From the NCBI RefSeq assembly GCF_014596085.1, contig NZ_JACCJY010000026.1, forward strand, positions 1-64,000: a DNA stretch of 64,000 nucleotides, in the 5' to 3' direction. Both the position numbers and the translations under genes were made by a program. Source of the stretch: Azospirillum tabaci. Its GTDB lineage: Bacteria > Pseudomonadota > Alphaproteobacteria > Azospirillales > Azospirillaceae. Below the pieces are notes generated by a model. That model was not told where the DNA came from, made no database searches, and was given only the letters and a program-made list of their open reading frames with translations. Positions 41,039 through 49,878 of this stretch are shown here, piece after piece (the stretch's first letter is position 1; each line of letters opens with the position of its first letter).

Positions 41039-43674
41039 GCCGCGCTCATGTCGATGCGGGCGGGCGGCAGGCTGGCGCACCAGCGCCGCCACGCCATGCG
41101 GTAGCCGGCCTCGACCGCCCGGACGTACACCGCCTCGTCCATCAGCGGGGAGCGCGCCATCCGCTCGCGCAGGCCCGCGCGTTGCGCCTCCAGGAAGGCA
41201 CGGTCCGTGGCCAGCCGGACGGCGAGCGCCACATAATCGTCCTCGCGCTCCACCACCAGCCCGCCCAGCCCGACGCTGCCCAGCATCGTGGCGCCCCAGC
41301 GGGAGATCATCGCCTCCCCCGCGATGGACAGCACGGGGACCCCCATCCACAGCGCGTCGCAGGTCGTCGTGCCGCCGTTGGCGAAGACAGGGTCCAGCGC
41401 GCAGTCGAGCAGCCGATAATCCTCGTAGGGGTCCGGGGCGGTGCCGCGCAGCAACAGCCGCGACTCCTCCACGCCATGGGCAGCGAAGGCGTCCAGCACC
41501 CGCCGCGCCACGCCGCCGCCGGACAGCCCGCGCCACTTCAGCATCAGCCGCGCCTCCGGCACCGCCGCCAGCACCCGCCCCCACAGCGCCAGCGTGGAGG
41601 CGTTCAGCTTCGTCAGGTTGTTGAAGGAGCCGAAGGTGAACACCCCTGTCGTCTCCACCGGCGGGCGGTCGGGCGGTGTCGCGGCGGACTCGGCGGGGCG
41701 GTAGCACAGCACGCTTCCCGGCAGGCGGATCAGCTTCTCGGTGTGCAGGGCGTCCGCGCTCGCCGCGGCGAAGCGGTGGTCGGAGAACTGGTAGTCCATC
41801 GCCGTCAGCCCCGTCGTGTTCGGGTAGAGCGGCAGGCTGACCTGGAGCGGCGCCGGGCGGCGGATGAACAGCGGCATGCGGTTGCGCGACATGTGCCCGC
41901 CGCAGTCCACCAGCACGTCGATGCCGTCCGCCCGGATCAGGCGCTCCAAGTCGCCGTCCGGCAGGGCCGCGACATCGCGCCAGCGGTCGGCCAGCGCCGC
42001 GAAGCGGATGGTCGCGGCGTCCTTCGGCAGGTCGGCGTAATAGCAGGTCACCTCCACCGCCGACCGGTCGTGGCGTTCGATCAGCGGCAGCAGGAAGTGA
42101 TAGCCCGGCCCCGGATAGCGCTGGAAATCCGGCGACAGATAGCCGATGCGCAGACGGCGCTCCGGATCGCGGTTCACCGCGTCGAAGCGCGGAGCGGCGG
42201 GCGGCACTGGCGTCACGGCGCGTTCGAACCGCCGGTGCTCCTCGAACACCGCACCGAGGTCCGCCTCCTCGGCGAAGCACAGGCAGAACAGCAGGTTGGA
42301 GCGGACCTCCGCATCCTGCGGCGCGCGGTCCAGCGCGGCGCGCAGGGCGGCCACCGCCTCGCCATGGCGCCCCAGCGCCATCAGCGCGACGCCCAGGTTG
42401 GAACTGGCCAGCGCCTCCCGCTCCGCCGTGCGCAGGGCCAGCGCCCGCCGCAGCAGGGTCAGCGCGTCGTCGAAGGCGCCCGCGTCGATGGCGTGGGTGC
42501 CGAGGTTGGTCCAGCCGGCGGCCCCGTCGGGCTGCAGCGCCACCGCGCGGCGGAACCACGCCCGTGCGGCCTCGGAACGCTTGGCCCGATGCTGGACAGC
42601 CCCGGTGTTGAGAACGTAGCCGGCGTCCTCCGGGGCGGCGCGGACGGCGCGGCGGGCGGCGGTCGCGGCCTCCTCCATCGGACCCAGGGCAGACAGCGCC
42701 ATGGCCAGCCCGGTCAGCGCCGGCGCGGAGTCCGGGGCCAGCGCCAGGGCGCGCCGGTAGCAACGCGGCGACGCCGCGGGATGCCCCCGCTCCTGCCACA
42801 GGTTGCCGAGCACCAGAAGGGAGTCGGGCGCCGGAGCCAGCACCGCCGCCCGTTCCAGCCACGCCGCCCCCTCGCGCCAGGGTCCCGCCACGGCCAGCGC
42901 CGCGCCCAGGATCTTCGCGCCTTCGCCGTGACCCGGCTCCAGCGCCATCAGCCGTCGCCCCGCCTCCGCCGCGCCGGCCATGTCGCCCAGCGCGTGGCCC
43001 AGGCCGGTCACCTGCTCCTGCGCCTGGACCAGCAGCGGCGCCAGGGCGGCGGCGCGGCGGAAGGCGGCGAGCGCGTCCCGCGGGCGCCCGGCGTCGCGCA
43101 GCGCAGCCCCCTGGTTGTAGACGGCCAGCACTTCACCGGGAGTGAGCGCAGACGCCCGCCCGTACCAGCCGGCCGCCGGGCCGGGCCGCCCCAGATCGTA
43201 CAGCGCGTCGGCCAGCGCGTTGGCGGCCTCCCTATCCTCGGGCTGCAAGGTCAGCAGGCGGCGGAAGGCCCGCGCCGCTGCCTCCGCCCGGCCCAGCTTC
43301 GCCTGGGCGGCCGCCTCCAGCCGGTGATGGTCGGGGACCAGCGGGGCGAGACGGGCGGCGTGGCCGTAGGCGTCCGCGGCCTCCGCCCAGCGCCCCGCCG
43401 CCTCCAGCACGCGGCCCAGGTTGAGGCGGAAGACCGGCTGTGTCCCATCCTTCGCAACGGCCTTGCGGATCAGCGCGATCCCGGCCTCCGGATCGCCGGT
43501 CTGCGCCGTCAGCAGGCCCAGCAGATGCAGCGCGTCGCTCTGGTCGGGCGCATGGCGCAGCACCCGCTCGTAGAGGGGCCGCGCCTCCGCCAGCCGCCCG
43601 TTCTGGTGATGGACGACGGCCTGCGCCAGCGTCTCCTGGAGCGTGGCAGTGGAAGGGTCGCGGCTGGCACTCAT
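41035..43674 (-). CDS. TPR protein with GT41 (O-GlcNAc-transferase-like) domain
   Basis: An 879-residue protein. Residues about 10-470 form roughly a dozen TPR repeats (ARPLYERVLRHAPDQSDALHLLGLL and similar). Residues about 490-860 are the SPINDLY/OGT-type glycosyltransferase: LRIGYLSPDFQRYP, DVLVDCGGHMSRNRMPLFIRRPAPLQVS, TTGLTAMDYQFSD, FTFGSFNNLTKLNASTLALWGRVL and FANGGTTTCDALWMGVPVLSI. Such bacterial proteins are linked to flagellin, S-layer or surface glycan modification. It is coupled with the GT9 gene. Confidence 0.92.
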   Translation of the reverse strand: MSASRDPSTATLQETLAQAVVHHQNGRLAEARPLYERVLRHAPDQSDALHLLGLLTAQTGDPEAGIALIRKAVAKDGTQPVFRLNLGRVLEAAGRWAEAADAYGHAARLAPLVPDHHRLEAAAQAKLGRAEAAARAFRRLLTLQPEDREAANALADALYDLGRPGPAAGWYGRASALTPGEVLAVYNQGAALRDAGRPRDALAAFRRAAALAPLLVQAQEQVTGLGHALGDMAGAAEAGRRLMALEPGHGEGAKILGAALAVAGPWREGAAWLERAAVLAPAPDSLLVLGNLWQERGHPAASPRCYRRALALAPDSAPALTGLAMALSALGPMEEAATAARRAVRAAPEDAGYVLNTGAVQHRAKRSEAARAWFRRAVALQPDGAAGWTNLGTHAIDAGAFDDALTLLRRALALRTAEREALASSNLGVALMALGRHGEAVAALRAALDRAPQDAEVRSNLLFCLCFAEEADLGAVFEEHRRFERAVTPVPPAAPRFDAVNRDPERRLRIGYLSPDFQRYPGPGYHFLLPLIERHDRSAVEVTCYYADLPKDAATIRFAALADRWRDVAALPDGDLERLIRADGIDVLVDCGGHMSRNRMPLFIRRPAPLQVSLPLYPNTTGLTAMDYQFSDHRFAAASADALHTEKLIRLPGSVLCYRPAESAATPPDRPPVETTGVFTFGSFNNLTKLNASTLALWGRVLAAVPEARLMLKWRGLSGGGVARRVLDAFAAHGVEESRLLLRGTAPDPYEDYRLLDCALDPVFANGGTTTCDALWMGVPVLSIAGEAMISRWGATMLGSVGLGGLVVEREDDYVALAVRLATDRAFLEAQRAGLRERMARSPLMDEAVYVRAVEAGYRMAWRRWCASLPPARIDMSAA

Positions 43675-43908
43675 GACGGTCCGTTCGGCTGGCCCATGGA
43701 CAGGGCGTCGGGGCGCGCAGTGTAGCGCGACCGCGTGACCGCGGGTACGAATGCCTTGATGCCGCCGGGATCAGCCGACCGCAAATTTTCAGTCCGGACC
43801 GCGCAGGAGATCCCGGTAGAGCGCGTATCACCACCAGCAGGCTCCCCGGAGCCGGTCGGACGGCCCCGGACGCAGGCCAAAACCTAGGAAGGAGCAGAGG
43901 ATGGCCGC

Positions 43909-44481
43909 GTGGCGGTGATCGACGAGGACGACGACGAATCGCTGATGGCCGAAACGGCCGCGGGGAACCGGACGGCCTTCGACCGGCTGACCCGCCGTCA
44001 CCTGCGCCGGAGCCTCGCGCTCGCCCACCGGGTGGTCGGCAACGCGAGCGACGCGGAGGAGGTCGTGCAGGATGCCTTCCTGCAGATCTGGACGCACGCC
44101 GACCGTTGGCGCGGCGATGGGACCCGCTTTTCCACGTGGCTCTACCGCATCGTCGTCAACCGCGCGATCGACTACCGCCGCCGCAAGAGTTTCCAGTCTC
44201 TGGACGACGCGGTGGAGATGGCCGACCCGGCCGTCGGCGCCGACGGGCTGCTGGCGGAGCGTCAGCTCAGCGCGGCAGTGGACGCGGCGATCGCCGCCTT
44301 GCCGGAACGGCAGCGGGCGGCGCTCAGCCTGTGCTACTACCAGGAGATGAGCTGCGCGGAAGCATCGGAGGTTCTGCACGTCTCGGTCTCGGCCATGGAA
44401 AGCCTGCTGGTCCGGGCGCGGCGCATGGTCCGCACCCGTCTCAACTCCCTGATCCGTCAGAAGGACGGCGACGAGAAATGA
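43909..44481 (+). CDS. ECF RNA polymerase sigma factor
   Basis: A 190-residue sigma factor. Region 2 (about 20-90) has FDRLTRRHLRRSLALAHRVVG, DAEEVVQDAFLQIWTHADRW and FSTWLYRIVVNRAIDYRR; region 4 (about 125-180) has LPERQRAALSLCYYQEMSCAEASEVLHVSVSAMESLLVRARR. The start is GTG 43909 with AGAGG upstream, where a five-codon ATG mini-frame at 43901 ends overlapping it. It overlaps the next gene by four bases, and the three genes form a CnrH-Y-X-like set. Confidence 0.92.
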   Translation: MAVIDEDDDESLMAETAAGNRTAFDRLTRRHLRRSLALAHRVVGNASDAEEVVQDAFLQIWTHADRWRGDGTRFSTWLYRIVVNRAIDYRRRKSFQSLDDAVEMADPAVGADGLLAERQLSAAVDAAIAALPERQRAALSLCYYQEMSCAEASEVLHVSVSAMESLLVRARRMVRTRLNSLIRQKDGDEK

Positions 44482-44906
44482 CACTCAAAGAGTTCAAGCG
44501 CTTCGCCGACCTCTATGGCGGCGACATCGACCGCTGGCCCGCGACGGACGGCGTCGATGCCCTGACCCTTCTCGAAAACTCCGCCGAGGCACGGGCCATC
44601 CTGGCCGACGCCGCGGCGCTGGACGCCCTGCTCGACCGCGCCGCACCGGCGGTCGCCGAGGACAGCGTGCAGCGGGTGCTGAACGGCATCGCCGCAAGGC
44701 TGGACGCGCCGGTGGAACCGGCCCCCGCCCCCTGGACCCTGTCGGCGCCGCCCATGCGCTTCTGGCCGACCGCCGGATTCCTCGCGGTCATGGGGATGGC
44801 GGGTTTCCTCGCCGCCGTCCAGGGCATCCTGCCGGTGCGGAACGCCCAAGCGAACGGTTACGCGGAGGTCGTGGTGAACAGCAGTTATCTGGGGGCGATC
44901 CGATGA
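44478..44906 (+). CDS. Probable anti-sigma factor, single membrane span
   Basis: A 142-residue protein with a cytoplasmic N-terminal region (MTLKEFKRFADLYGGDIDRWP, about 1-92), one membrane span near 95-117 (FLAVMGMAGFLAAVQGI) and a short periplasmic tail. No zinc motif is seen. Coupled by ATGA overlaps to both the sigma factor before it and the periplasmic sensor after it. Position and topology match CnrY-like anti-sigma factors; sequence alone does not prove it. Confidence 0.7.
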   Translation: MTLKEFKRFADLYGGDIDRWPATDGVDALTLLENSAEARAILADAAALDALLDRAAPAVAEDSVQRVLNGIAARLDAPVEPAPAPWTLSAPPMRFWPTAGFLAVMGMAGFLAAVQGILPVRNAQANGYAEVVVNSSYLGAIR

Positions 44907-45412
44907 GCCGGCCCGTCGGCGACTCCGCCGCCCTCCGCCCGTCGGGACGCCATCCGGGGACGGGTATCCCCGCGCCGCGCCGCTGGCCCTGGTATCTGCT
45001 GGTCGGTTCGCTCGCCGTGAACATGCTGCTGGGCGGCATCCTGGCCGCGCAGGCGCTGCATCTCATGCCCCCGCCGCCGCCGCCCGATCCCGGTCAGGGG
45101 ATCGCGCGGCTGGTTGAGCGGGCCGAACGCGAGCTGTCGCCCGCCGACGCGACCATCCTGCGCCGCGGCTACGAGGCGGAACGCACGACGATCAGCCGCA
45201 TGCGCGAGAATATGGAGTCCATGCGCCGTCGGCTTCACGACAGCATGCAGGCCCCCGCCTTCGATCCGGAAGGTCTGCGGCACGCGCTCGAACAGGCCCA
45301 CGCGACCGAGGCCGAGTTGCGCGGCCGCCTGGACGGCCGCGCGATCGAGGTGCTCAGCCAATTGTCTCCCGAGGGACGCCGCAAGCTGCTGGAACTGGGT
45401 CCGCCCCGCTGA
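44903..45412 (+). CDS. Periplasmic heavy-metal sensor-like protein (CnrX/ZraP type)
   Basis: A 169-residue protein: basic N terminus, one span at about 28-55 (WYLLVGSLAVNMLLGGILAAQAL), a Pro-rich linker (PPPPPP) and a helical periplasmic domain (70-165: RLVERAERELSPADATILRRGYEAERTTI, MESMRRRLHDSM, LSPEGRRKLLEL), the hallmark of the Metal_resist/CnrX family. Canonical metal-binding His residues are few. It probably controls release of the ECF sigma factor in response to a periplasmic signal. Confidence 0.78.
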   Translation: MSRPVGDSAALRPSGRHPGTGIPAPRRWPWYLLVGSLAVNMLLGGILAAQALHLMPPPPPPDPGQGIARLVERAERELSPADATILRRGYEAERTTISRMRENMESMRRRLHDSMQAPAFDPEGLRHALEQAHATEAELRGRLDGRAIEVLSQLSPEGRRKLLELGPPR

Positions 45413-45418
45413 GGGCGG

Positions 45419-45949
45419 TCAGGCCGCTTCGCCGCCGGGTGACAGCCGGGCGGCGGCGTTCGCGGCGCCCATGGCGAGCGCCGCCTCGCGGGCGGTCAGG
45501 CCGCGGGTGTCCCGCGCGTCGGGATCGGCGCCGCGGGCCAGCAGGAGGTCCACCATGGCGACGCGGTCGAACATGGCGGCGGTCATCAGCGCCGTCCGCC
45601 CGTCCGGCCCGCAGCCGTCCACGGCGGCTCCCTCCTCCAGCAGGACGCGCAGCACCGCCTCATCCCCTTTGAAGGCGGCGGCGGCCAGCGGAGTCTGCCC
45701 GCGGTCATTCGCCAGCTCCGGATCGGCGCCGTGGCGCATCAGGTTGCGGACCAGCTCGGCGTGCCCATGGTAGCTGGCCAGCATCAGCAGGCTGTCGCCC
45801 TTGTCGTTGCGCAGGTTGGCCGGCAGGCCCATCTCCAGCAGCTCGGTCAACTCGGCGGTGCCGCCGGACCGCGCCCAGTGGAACAGCTTCCCGGCGAAGG
45901 CGATGGTGTCCTCGTCGAGTTCTCTGCGCGGCTCCCCCTGCGCTCCCAT
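45419..45949 (-). CDS. Ankyrin-repeat protein
   Basis: A 176-residue soluble protein with about four ankyrin repeats, e.g. KGDSLLMLASYHGHAELVRNLMRHGADPE, RGQTPLAAAAFKGDEAVLRVLLEEGAAVD and GRTALMTAAMFDRVAMVDLLLARGADPD. GGGGGAG precedes ATG 45949. It is convergent with the sensor gene (7 bases between stops). Likely a protein-binding module; partner unknown. Confidence 0.88.
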   Translation of the reverse strand: MGAQGEPRRELDEDTIAFAGKLFHWARSGGTAELTELLEMGLPANLRNDKGDSLLMLASYHGHAELVRNLMRHGADPELANDRGQTPLAAAAFKGDEAVLRVLLEEGAAVDGCGPDGRTALMTAAMFDRVAMVDLLLARGADPDARDTRGLTAREAALAMGAANAAARLSPGGEAA

Positions 45950-45978
45950 GGCGGCGCTCCCCCGGTCAAGGTTTCGGC

Positions 45979-46899
45979 TCAAACCGGGGAAACAGCCGCC
46001 GCAGCACTTTGTTGCGCCGTCTCGTCGCGCGCCTCCTCCAGCAGCCAGCCGCGGAAGGCGGCGACGGCGGGGCGGTCCTGCATGCCCTCTGGGCAGACGA
46101 ACCAGTAGCTGCCGGAGGACGCCTCGATCTCCGGAAAGGGCAGGACGAGGCGCCCCGCCGCCACATCCTCGGCGCACAGCATGCGGTCGGCGACGGTGGC
46201 GCCCATCCCGGCGGCGGCGGCCTGCATCGCCGGGTCCATGGCGTCGAACACCGCGCCCTGCCGCAGCGCCTCGAAGAAGGGCAGCCCCGCCGCGGCCAGC
46301 CAGACCCGCCAGTCCTGCCCCTCCGAACAGCCGTGCAGCAACGGGATGGAACCGAGATCCATCGGGACCCGCAGCCGCTCCGCCAGGGCCGGCGGGCAGA
46401 CGACGGTCAAGCGTTCCGGCAGCACCTGCACCGCGGAAAAGCCGGGCGGCACCTCCCGGCAATAGGTGATGGCGGCGTCGAACTCCTGCGGGTCGAACTC
46501 CAGCCCGCTGCTCCAGGCGACGGTCACCCGCACCTGCACGTCGGGGTGCCGCGCCTGGAAGCGGACCAGCCGCGGCATCAGCCAGCGGATGCCGAAGGAG
46601 AAGGCCACCTTGATCCGCAGGTCCCGCCCCCGCGCCGCCAGCCGTGCCGACGTTCCGGCGATGCGGTCGAAGGACTCCGACAGCACGGGCAGCAGGGCCC
46701 GCCCGTCGTCGGTCAGCTCGACCCGGCGGGTCAGCCGCCGGAACAGCGGCACGCCCAGCCACTCCTCCAGCCCCATGATCTGCCGGCTGACGGCGCCCTG
46801 CGTCACGCACAGTTCGTCCGCCGCCTTGGAGAAGCTCTCGTGGCGGGCCGCCGCCTCGAAGGCGCGCAGGGCGTGAAGGGGCGGCAGGGCACGCCGCAT
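45979..46899 (-). CDS. LysR-family regulator, GcvA-like
   Basis: A 306-residue regulator with helix-turn-helix in residues 5-65 (LHALRAFEAAARHESFSKAADELCVTQGAVSRQIMGLEEWLG) and an effector-binding domain (about 90-290). ATG 46899 follows TGGAG by a normal distance; ATG 46911 is an alternative. Divergent from the small DUF1127 gene. It is a paralogue in style of the regulator at 6371-7285. Target unknown. Confidence 0.87.
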   Translation of the reverse strand: MRRALPPLHALRAFEAAARHESFSKAADELCVTQGAVSRQIMGLEEWLGVPLFRRLTRRVELTDDGRALLPVLSESFDRIAGTSARLAARGRDLRIKVAFSFGIRWLMPRLVRFQARHPDVQVRVTVAWSSGLEFDPQEFDAAITYCREVPPGFSAVQVLPERLTVVCPPALAERLRVPMDLGSIPLLHGCSEGQDWRVWLAAAGLPFFEALRQGAVFDAMDPAMQAAAAGMGATVADRMLCAEDVAAGRLVLPFPEIEASSGSYWFVCPEGMQDRPAVAAFRGWLLEEARDETAQQSAAAAVSPV

Positions 46900-47016
46900 C
46901 GGATGCTCCATGGATGAGTCTCGCTCATCCATCTTATGAGAAAGCATGGTTTGTCGTCCACGCACCGACGCGCGATTTTCCGGCTTCGAGGAATGACCGA
47001 CCGGCGGGAGGGCCGC

Positions 47017-47232
47017 ATGACGAGCATGAGCGGAACGCACGACAAGCGGAGCGGCGGAACGACGACCGCCGGCCCCACCGCCGGCTCCTGGCTCGCCCGC
47101 CTGAACGGCTGGCGGGAGCGGCGGGCGCTGCGCCGCGCCCTGGCCCGCATGGACGCGCATCTCTGGGCCGATCTCGGCTTCGACGAGGCGGCGGCGCGGG
47201 AGGAGATGGACAAGCCCTTCTGGAAAGGGTAA
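47017..47232 (+). CDS. DUF1127 (YjiS-like) small protein
   Basis: A 71-residue protein whose C-terminal half LNGWRERRALRRALARMDAHLWADLGFDEAAAREEMDKPFW is a clear DUF1127 domain, an Arg-rich helix-turn-helix-like segment. In alphaproteobacteria related small proteins bind RNA and affect phosphate or carbon metabolism. GGGAGGG precedes ATG 47017. It sits divergent from the LysR gene. Confidence 0.85.
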   Translation: MTSMSGTHDKRSGGTTTAGPTAGSWLARLNGWRERRALRRALARMDAHLWADLGFDEAAAREEMDKPFWKG

Positions 47233-47245
47233 GCGGACCGGCGGT

Positions 47246-48157
47246 TCAGGGCGGACGGTAGGCGCTGCCGTCCTCGGCGCGGGCGGGCGTGTCGACGTAG
47301 GTCCCGTGGTCCGGCACGGCGATCCGGTCGAAATCGCGGGCGAGGTCATGGAGCGCCGCCCGCATGCCGCTTCCCCGCATGGCGGGGCCGTGGCCGGTGA
47401 CTACAAGCTCGGGCTCCAGCCCCGCCAGCAGAACCACCGAGTCCCGCGCCTTCCCCCAATCCGTCGTGTAGTACATGGGCGGGCCGTGCATCTCCGGGTC
47501 CTGCACGGCCACGGCGTAGGCGGATTCCTGGCGCGTCGTGATGAAGGCGTCGCCCGCGATGATGGTCCGGTCCGCCTCCCGCCAGAAGGAGACATGCCCC
47601 GGGCTGTGCCCCGGTGTGGGAAGCCAGCGCCATCCCGGCATGCCCGGCACGCTGCCGTCCTCCGGAAGGCGGCGCAGCCAGCGGCCCACATTCACCGGTC
47701 CGCGGGGGTAGAGCGGCGCCATCAGGGACATCAGGCCGCCGCCGACCGACGGGTCGGGTGGCGGATAGGACGCGCTGCCGTCGAGATAGGGATGCTCCAG
47801 CCCGTGAGCGTAGACCGGCGCCTCCCAGCGCTCGGCCAATTCCTCAAGGGCGCCGACATGGTCGAAATGGCCGTGAGTCATCACGATGGCCGCCGGACGT
47901 GCATCCGGCCCGAACCGCTCCTCCGCCGCCTTGGCGATGAGGCCCGCCGTGCCCATCACGCCGGCGTCGATCAGCACCCATTGCCGGTCGCTGGGCCGGT
48001 CGGCGGCCCCCGGCGCGCCGACGAAGACCACGTTGACGATGGCGAGGCGCCGGTAGGCCAGATCGGAGGCGATCTCCCGCGTGCCATCGTCGCGCGCCCG
48101 GTACCGCTCCGGATCGTCGGCACGTCCCGCGGAATCGAGAGGGATCTGCCGCGCCAT
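47246..48157 (-). CDS. Metallo-beta-lactamase-fold hydrolase
   Basis: A 303-residue enzyme. The zinc motif is in VMTHGHFDHVG near residue 95; further ligands appear in LPTPGHSPGHVSFW and IIAGDAFI, and the final His in VVTGHGPAMRG. AAGGAGG precedes the start. Family members hydrolyse thioesters (glyoxalase II), lactones or other esters. The glyoxalase I gene is 700 bases away on the other strand, so a glyoxalase II-like role is possible but not shown. Confidence 0.88.
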   Translation of the reverse strand: MARQIPLDSAGRADDPERYRARDDGTREIASDLAYRRLAIVNVVFVGAPGAADRPSDRQWVLIDAGVMGTAGLIAKAAEERFGPDARPAAIVMTHGHFDHVGALEELAERWEAPVYAHGLEHPYLDGSASYPPPDPSVGGGLMSLMAPLYPRGPVNVGRWLRRLPEDGSVPGMPGWRWLPTPGHSPGHVSFWREADRTIIAGDAFITTRQESAYAVAVQDPEMHGPPMYYTTDWGKARDSVVLLAGLEPELVVTGHGPAMRGSGMRAALHDLARDFDRIAVPDHGTYVDTPARAEDGSAYRPP

Positions 48158-48259
48158 GCGCCGTCCTCCTTGCTGCGATGGGTGAGGGTCGGTTCCGCTC
48201 ACCGTTCTTAGGCAAACTGAAGCTGTCGGCGATGGTTCCCCAACGCGCGGTGGTGGCGG

Positions 48260-48643
48260 CTACTCCATCGGCTGGTCGAGCGGGCGCCCCATCGCCCCTC
48301 CCGCCACCGCACCCAGGGCGCAGCCCAGCGCCGCGGCCGGGCCGGTCGCCGGCAAGGCGGCCCCGCCGGTCGCAGCACCCGCCGCGACGGCGCCCGTCGC
48401 CCCCACCGCTCCACCGGCCAGACAGCCGAGCGTCAGCCCCGCCACCGTGTGCCGGTTCTGGTACAGCAGGGCGCCGCCCAGGATGATTGCGCGCTCCGCC
48501 CCGTCGCGCAGCCCGTCCGTCCTGTCGGTCAGCCAGCCGCGCCACTCCGATGTCGGCGATGCCGCCTGGGACGCCGGCGCAGCCACAAGCGCCAGCGTGG
48601 CAAGACCCGCCGCAGCGAAGGTCCGGGCCATCCTGTGTCGCAT
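48260..48643 (-). CDS. Exported glycine-zipper protein
   Basis: A 127-residue protein with a Sec signal peptide (RTFAAAGLATLALVAAPASQA) and a C-terminal two-span region rich in Gly and Ala (LGCLAGGAVGATGAVAAGAATGGAALP ... GCALGAVAGGAMG), typical of glycine-zipper envelope proteins. AAGGAG precedes ATG 48643. No enzymatic motif. Probably an envelope component of unknown role. Confidence 0.75.
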   Translation of the reverse strand: MRHRMARTFAAAGLATLALVAAPASQAASPTSEWRGWLTDRTDGLRDGAERAIILGGALLYQNRHTVAGLTLGCLAGGAVGATGAVAAGAATGGAALPATGPAAALGCALGAVAGGAMGRPLDQPME

Positions 48644-48834
48644 GGGAAGCTCCTTTTCCGGGCCGTGAGCATACGCCATCGCGTCCTGAATGCCGTCCCG
48701 GCGCGAGGGAGAAGGACTTGCCGTCCGGGCTACCCCCTTCGCGTCCGGCCTGTAGTAGATACTTACTGCCACACCAACAATCAGTGTCACTAACATTCAC
48801 GCTGGAGCCACCAACCGGAACGGAGCCAGCCCCC

Positions 48835-49230
48835 ATGGCCAAGGCCATCCACATGATGATCCGGGTCCTCGACGAAGAGCGGTCGCGGGACTTCTACGCC
48901 CGCGCGTTCGGCCTGGAATGCGCCGACCGCTACGCCTTCGACGGCTTCACCCTGGTCTATCTGCGCAACGCCGAAAACGACTTTGAGATCGAGCTGACCA
49001 TCAACCACGGCCGCACCGAACCCTACGCCCACGGCGACGGCTACGGCCATCTGGCCGTCTGCGTGGAGGATCTGGACGGGGAACACCGGCGCTTCACCGC
49101 GCTCGGCTACGGCCCCAACCCGATCAAGGAGTTCGCGCGGGACGGCGCGCTGATGGCCCGCTTCTTTTTCGTCCAGGACCCCGACGGCTACAAGATCGAG
49201 GTCCTCCAGCGCCACGGCCGCTACCGCTGA
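48835..49230 (+). CDS. gloA: Glyoxalase I (lactoylglutathione lyase), VOC family
   Basis: A 131-residue enzyme converting the methylglyoxal-glutathione hemithioacetal to S-lactoylglutathione. Metal ligands of the VOC fold are visible: His in AKAIHMMIRV, Glu in FEIELTIN, His in GYGHLAVCVED and Glu in GYKIEVLQR. Length matches GloA. It is the consumer of methylglyoxal, the product of MgsA encoded 46 kb upstream. The next gene starts 53 bases downstream and is unrelated by function. Confidence 0.9.
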   Translation: MAKAIHMMIRVLDEERSRDFYARAFGLECADRYAFDGFTLVYLRNAENDFEIELTINHGRTEPYAHGDGYGHLAVCVEDLDGEHRRFTALGYGPNPIKEFARDGALMARFFFVQDPDGYKIEVLQRHGRYR

Positions 49231-49283
49231 CACGGGCGCGGCCCACTCGAAGCAAAAATCATAATCGGTCTTGGGAGGAAGCC

Positions 49284-49850
49284 ATGCGTTCTCCGACGAG
49301 CACAACAGCAAAACCCGCCCCGAATCCCACCATGCACCGGCGCGCCTTCCTGGCGGCGTCGGCCACCGCCGCCGCCGCGACGGCCATCCTGGTGTCGGGC
49401 GGGGCGATCCTCTGCCCGCGCGAGGCCTGGGGGTACGAAACCAAGGCGCTGGCGCCGGACACCATGCGCTCGCTGATCCGGGTGTCGCGGGACATCTACC
49501 CGCACGACCGGCTGGCCGACCGCTTCTACGCCATCGCCATGAAGGCGCAGGACGAGAAGGCGTCCGCCGACGCCGCGCTCAAGGAGCTGTACGAGTCCGG
49601 CATGGCGAAGCTCGACCGGCTGGCCAAGGCCAAGCACGACGCGCCCTACGCGGAGGTCGGCTGGGAGGCCGACCGGGTCCGGCTGCTGCACGAGATCGAG
49701 GCCGACCCCTTCTTCCAGACCGTGCGCGGCGGGCTGGTGACCGGGATCTACAACAACCAGGAGGTCTGGCCGCTCTTCGGCTACGAGGGCGAGAGCGCGG
49801 CCAAGGGCGGCTACATCGACCGCGGATTCAACGACATCGAGTGGCTCTGA
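49284..49850 (+). CDS. Tat-exported small subunit of a GMC dehydrogenase (gluconate 2-dehydrogenase subunit 3 type)
   Basis: A 188-residue protein with a twin-arginine signal (HRRAFLAASATAAAATAILV, residues 18-37). The mature part has IRVSRDIYPHDRLADRFYAIAMKAQDEKA, the gluconate 2-dehydrogenase subunit 3 pattern. This subunit helps assembly and Tat export of the FAD-containing large subunit, encoded 28 bases downstream. Strong candidate for a periplasmic sugar or polyol dehydrogenase complex. Confidence 0.87.
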   Translation: MRSPTSTTAKPAPNPTMHRRAFLAASATAAAATAILVSGGAILCPREAWGYETKALAPDTMRSLIRVSRDIYPHDRLADRFYAIAMKAQDEKASADAALKELYESGMAKLDRLAKAKHDAPYAEVGWEADRVRLLHEIEADPFFQTVRGGLVTGIYNNQEVWPLFGYEGESAAKGGYIDRGFNDIEWL

Positions 49851-49878
49851 CCACCGTCTCAGGAAGGATGTTTCAGCC

